Shown here in pieces: positions 63,601-64,000 of a stretch of DNA of 64,000 nt (within the stretch, counting starts at the first letter, position 1; each line of letters starts with the position of its first letter). Origin of the DNA: Asterias rubens. Its lineage: Eukaryota > Echinodermata > Asteroidea > Forcipulatida > Asteriidae. The stretch spans positions 1,054,001 to 1,118,000 of the forward strand of contig NC_047082.1 of NCBI RefSeq assembly GCF_902459465.1. Reading direction: 5' to 3'. Made by a program: the position numbers and the translations under genes. Under the pieces are notes generated by a model. The model did not search any database and was not told the DNA's origin. It saw nothing but the letters and a program-made list of their open reading frames with translations.

Positions 63601-63962
63601 GATTTAAGCGCTTTATAAATTTTGAGTGATTGTTTGATTGCATGGCCTAATGGTAAGCACTTGCTGTTTGGACTTGTAGTGGCCGATCCCACAAAGTCAG
63701 ACAGCTTCCTGACTAGGACTTTGGAGGATTTTAGGGGCTGTTAAGGTTTGACTGCACTCACCAGTGACAAGGCATCGATGGTTGCACTGTGTGTGGAGAC
63801 AAGTAGTTTAATGAGATCATTGTGACCATTCTGGGCCGCTAGGTGAAGGGGTGTGATGCCCAACTTTGACTTGGCGTTAACAAATGCCTTATGCCACAGC
63901 AGGATATCTGCAACTTCTTTGTGACCGTTCTCCGAGGCAAGATGAAGGGCTGCTTTGCCATG
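51469..63962 (-). CDS. TRPN1: TRPN1 / NompC mechanotransduction channel, 3' part (13 coding exons, 5' end outside window)
   Basis: Exons in transcript order: 63962-63762, 63182-63084, 59434-59333, 58629-58525, 58261-58160, 57938-57696, 56869-56762, 56148-55951, 55486-55388, 55265-55158, 54503-53153, 52549-52406, 51677-51469. All junctions are GT/AG; the ten ankyrin exons are exact codon multiples and the frame runs 1022 codons to TGA. About 13 ankyrin repeats (e.g. HGQTPLHLAAKNDHADIVKL) precede the linker LMEDRKFVFDLMVCGRYNNN, as in NompC. The six-helix channel, the pore segment FNILFFSLFGLVEP and the TRP helix EWKFGRAKLIRKM follow. TRPN channels are gated through their long ankyrin spring in mechanosensory cells of invertebrates, fish and amphibians. 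NompC has 29 repeats, so roughly 16 should lie upstream of the window. Confidence 0.96.
52247..52375. repeat. 'GGCCATGTCCGAATTAGCAG' repeat in TRPN1 final introns
   Basis: GTCCGAATTAGCAGCAACAG and GTCATCATGTGTTGAAGTAG match 21730-21850 (GTACGAACTGGCAGCTAC, GTCATCATGCGTTGAAGTGT). TCATAGCCGTAGCTGTAGGC closes it in inverse orientation. Just left, 51715-51835 and 51950-52105 are one 'GCTATTTAGTAGAAAATACTG'-type and one full GGAGGCCATGACCTCTG element. Confidence 0.65.
52406..52549 (-). CDS. TRPN1: TRPN1 penultimate coding exon
   Basis: 144 bases between acceptor ctaatgtgcag and donor CGGATG|gtaagt. In phase with both neighbours it encodes KVCSAQARDYINDNEEDAAS, DARSIDPFGQGNWLRNVVRR and NTQVAPD. 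An acidic cytosolic segment after the TRP helix; less conserved than the channel. Confidence 0.9.
53153..54503 (-). CDS. TRPN1: TRPN1 channel exon (linker, six helices, pore, TRP helix)
   Basis: A single 1351-bp exon, in contrast to the many small ankyrin exons. Order: linker (NNNESIQEFILRSPAPIDTA); S1 (FLLFLVFIILPPIWVFF); S2 (IIKFMGYLVSHIYLIALLCL); S3 (WLLLAWLTGMLISEI); S4 (VIILAFSAVACVIHIIAIPF); S4-S5 linker (FHHLFGPWAIIIRDLMKDL); S5 (MRFMVILLIFLVGFMLHL); pore helix and filter (FNILFFSLFGLVEPND); S6 (IVTLIVLINLLIAMMSDTY); TRP helix (EWKFGRAKLIRKM). LFGPWAIII and LLIAMMSDTYQRIQAQSD are near-invariant in TRPN. The acceptor is ttttctgtag and the exon ends in phase 1 (AAAG|gtgatt). Confidence 0.97.
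54795..54850 (+). repeat. 'GGCCTGACGTTGCAACCC' repeat fragment
   Basis: AGTTAATGGCCTGACGTTGC, AACCCTAGCAGGGTCTTTCT matches 62625-62685 (GGCCTGACGTTTCGACCC, TAGCAGAGTCTTTCTCGA) and, weakly, 49525-49575. Confidence 0.6.
55158..55486 (-). CDS. TRPN1: TRPN1 exons for the last two ankyrin-type repeats
   Basis: 55486-55388 encodes NGWTPLHFASKAGFLNVVTL then LIESGASPKFETK. 55265-55158 encodes DGRVAICYAAMANHLAVLSF then LMKKDHNTQHLMEDRK, the diverged last repeat that leads into the membrane linker. The 121-bp intron between them has regular GT/AG ends. Confidence 0.95.
55528..55835. repeat. Two back-to-back 'CCCAATTTCATAGAGCTGC' repeats
   Basis: GGGCCAAATTTCATAAAGCA ... CAGCTCTATGAAATTGGGCC (55530-55660) is followed directly by GCCCAATTTCATAGAGCTGC (55661 on), with GAGCAGGACTACCAGTCAGA and GAGCAGGAAAAACAGTCACA as an internal direct duplication. 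Confidence 0.75.
55951..56148 (-). CDS. TRPN1: TRPN1 exon with two ankyrin repeats
   Basis: Encodes GTIPLHLASQSGHTAVVGLL, LSKSTTQLHVKDKRGRTGLH and LAAANGHYDMVSLLLGQGSD, ending INSFDK at donor gtaaga. Two complete helix-turn-helix repeats with TPLH-like turns. Confidence 0.95.
56590..56652 (+). repeat. Three 22-bp tandem units
   Basis: CTGGGGTCAAAAAGCACCCA is repeated three times, the last copy ending GCAAAAAG. Intronic within TRPN1. Confidence 0.85.
56762..56869 (-). CDS. TRPN1: TRPN1 single-ankyrin exon
   Basis: 36 codons: YGLTPLHLASQSGHEGLVRL, then LLNFPGVQPDMPTQEL. The acceptor is tttcttacag and the donor CTG|gtatgt. Confidence 0.95.
56925..57065 (+). repeat. 'GGCGGTGAAGGCAATGGCCTC' element
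   Basis: AATGGCCTCTGTTGCCCTTG, TCGTGCCCCTTCAAACATTT, CCCATAGACTTAGG and TTTTGCAAAATGAAATAACC follow the order of the element at 51950-52105. Confidence 0.7.
57335..57510 (+). mobile_element. tRNA-headed SINE-like element, copy 2
   Basis: GGCAGTCTAGTTGGTAAGAC (A-box-like) and GTGGGTTCGAATCCTACCC (B-box-like) are followed by the same body as copy 1 (TTTTTTCACAGGACTCGGGA, AAGTACTGAGTATACAGTGC). Two diverged copies with shared non-tRNA tails indicate a SINE family. Confidence 0.75.
57696..58629 (-). CDS. TRPN1: TRPN1 exons for four ankyrin repeats
   Basis: 58629-58525: DGSTCGHIAASKGSVAVIKE, LLRFNKIGVCTAKNK. 58261-58160: TNDSTALHLAAGGGHQEVVS, VLINNGASATEENA. 57938-57696: DGMTAIHLAAKNGHVPVLDA, then TGLTALHIAAHYGQSDFVRE and a Pro-rich loop TVRSEPPASMPGDLKE ending SVHD. 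The SVAVIKELLRFN segment is characteristic of TRPN. Confidence 0.95.
57984..58080. repeat. Foldback element in TRPN1 intron
   Basis: GGTGGATTTCACAAAGATTT and AAGACTAGTCTTATCTCGAG are mirrored by CGAGACTAGTCTTAGC and TCTTTGTGAAATCGACC. About 95 bp with an almost complete stem. Confidence 0.8.
59333..59434 (-). CDS. TRPN1: TRPN1 single-ankyrin exon
   Basis: 34 codons: HGQTPLHLAAKNDHADIVKL, then FLKHKPELVTMANS, at donor TCG|gtaagt. KLFLKHKPELV is a TRPN hallmark. It joins directly to the exon at 63084, skipping a 3.6-kb repeat-rich intron. Confidence 0.95.
59510..59608. repeat. Foldback MITE, 'TCCTGCGAA' family, copy 3
   Basis: GCTGAATTCCTGCGAAACAT pairs with GCATTCGCATGAAGTATGAA at the right. 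Degenerate relative of 1321-1477 and 9415-9565. Confidence 0.6.
60014..60060 (+). repeat. 23-bp direct duplication
   Basis: AAGCGCATTCCAGAAGAAAT occurs twice in immediate succession, each followed by TGA. A recent slippage-type duplication. Confidence 0.9.
60770..61015. repeat. 'GCCCAATTTCATAGAGCTGC' foldback repeat, long form
   Basis: GAGGCCCAATTTCATAGAGC TGCTAAGC at the left and GCTTAGCAGCTCTATGAAAT TGGGCCC at the right are inverted. Internal arms GATAAAAACACGATTACCAA and TTGGTGATCCTGTTTTTACC also pair. Near-complete consensus-like copy. Confidence 0.85.
61060..61690. other. TRPN1 intron, one B-box-bearing repeat and unassigned DNA
   Basis: GGTTCGAATTCCACCGGGG at about 61102 is B-box-like and is followed by TACATGGGTTTTAACTGGTC, suggesting another SINE-type fragment. 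The rest has no recognisable content. Confidence 0.4.
61691..62345 (+). repeat. Purine-rich degenerate tandem region
   Basis: Three loose repeats of about 115-120 bp (AATATATTTCTGCAAAGACA, AATACTATACATTTACAGGG, ATGATGCATCTTTACAGAGG mark each) pass into a 260-bp A/G-rich stretch of GAACAAAGCAGAAAACAAT-like units. The long minus-strand hydrophobic ORFs here are products of the T/C-rich complement. Confidence 0.7.
63084..63182 (-). CDS. TRPN1: TRPN1 single-ankyrin exon
   Basis: 33 codons: AKKTPLHQAAQNGQLEVCET, MLQLKADSNATDM. Acceptor ttccttccacag and donor ACATG|gtaaac. Joining to 59434 gives SNATDM-HGQTPLHLAA, which matches NompC. Confidence 0.95.
63290..63640 (+). mobile_element. SINE/LINE 3'-end debris in TRPN1 intron
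   Basis: GTTGGTTCAACTCCCGCTCC is B-box-like. CTCTGGAACAAACTTCAGAA, CATTCAAGACACTTCTGAAA and AAAATCTTTGATTTAAGCGC read like a LINE 3' end (WNKLQKLI, FKTFKTLLKATFLKEAY). Truncated, no intact frame. Confidence 0.55.
63762..63962 (-). CDS. TRPN1: TRPN1 exon with two ankyrin repeats (most 5' exon in window)
   Basis: 67 codons: HGKAALHLASENGHKEVADI, LLWHKAFVNAKSKLGITPLH, LAAQNGHNDLIKLLVSTHSA, TIDALSL. Acceptor ttttgcatttgacag and donor CTG|gtgagt. The preceding exons lie beyond position 64000. Confidence 0.95.
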
Positions 63963-64000
63963 CTGTCAAATGCAAAAAAGGGAAGATTTTTATTATTTTT

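Overview
The window is invertebrate deuterostome nuclear DNA, most likely from an echinoderm and possibly a sea star. The reasons are short exons with GT/AG introns, protein sequences close to but clearly distinct from vertebrate orthologues, and dense short interspersed foldback repeats, including many copies beginning CCCAATTTCATAAAGCTG. The species call is inference; nothing here fixes it.

Left part (1-23 kb). After 3 kb of repeats come three conserved genes. A BAG2-like co-chaperone gene (minus, two coding exons, 3217-4344) stands head to head with a complete USP14 gene (plus, 13 coding exons, 4770-15571, 499 aa). The two starts are only about 425-475 bp apart, so they probably share a bidirectional promoter. 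Both products act at the chaperone/proteasome interface. USP14 intron 1 holds a 1.1 kb near-perfect palindrome. USP14 is followed by a complete MRGBP gene (plus, four coding exons, 18198-21193, 164 aa), a subunit of the TIP60/NuA4 acetyltransferase complex.

Middle part (24-47.4 kb). There is no recognisable conserved protein gene here. The stretch looks like two convergent, partly paralogous transcription units: locus A (plus, about 24.2-31.7 kb) and locus B (minus, about 47.4-35.5 kb). Their 3' blocks are inverted copies, they share an intronic repeat of about 70 bp, and both have short exon-like segments with good splice sites. Several large tandem arrays fill the space: a 46-bp hairpin-bearing minisatellite with higher-order structure (27.6-30.8 kb), then 56-bp (32.0-34.9 kb), 48-60-bp (37.0-38.0 kb) and 28-bp (38.5-39.5 kb) arrays. 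The last three appear to descend from one ~28-bp monomer. This is the most novel part of the window.

Right part (47.5-64 kb). The 3' two-thirds of a TRPN1/NompC mechanosensory channel gene lies on the minus strand. Thirteen coding exons (51469-63962) encode about 13 ankyrin repeats, the linker, the six-helix channel, the TRP helix and the C-terminal tail (1022 aa, open at the window edge). Its 5' part is outside the window.

Mobile DNA is nearly all short and non-autonomous: at least six copies of a TTAA-flanked palindromic MITE, several other foldback families, tRNA-headed SINE-like elements and decayed LINE reverse transcriptase tails. No rRNA, real tRNA, CRISPR or bacterial-type feature was seen. 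All gene calls come from reading the sequence and remembered family motifs; no database search was run.
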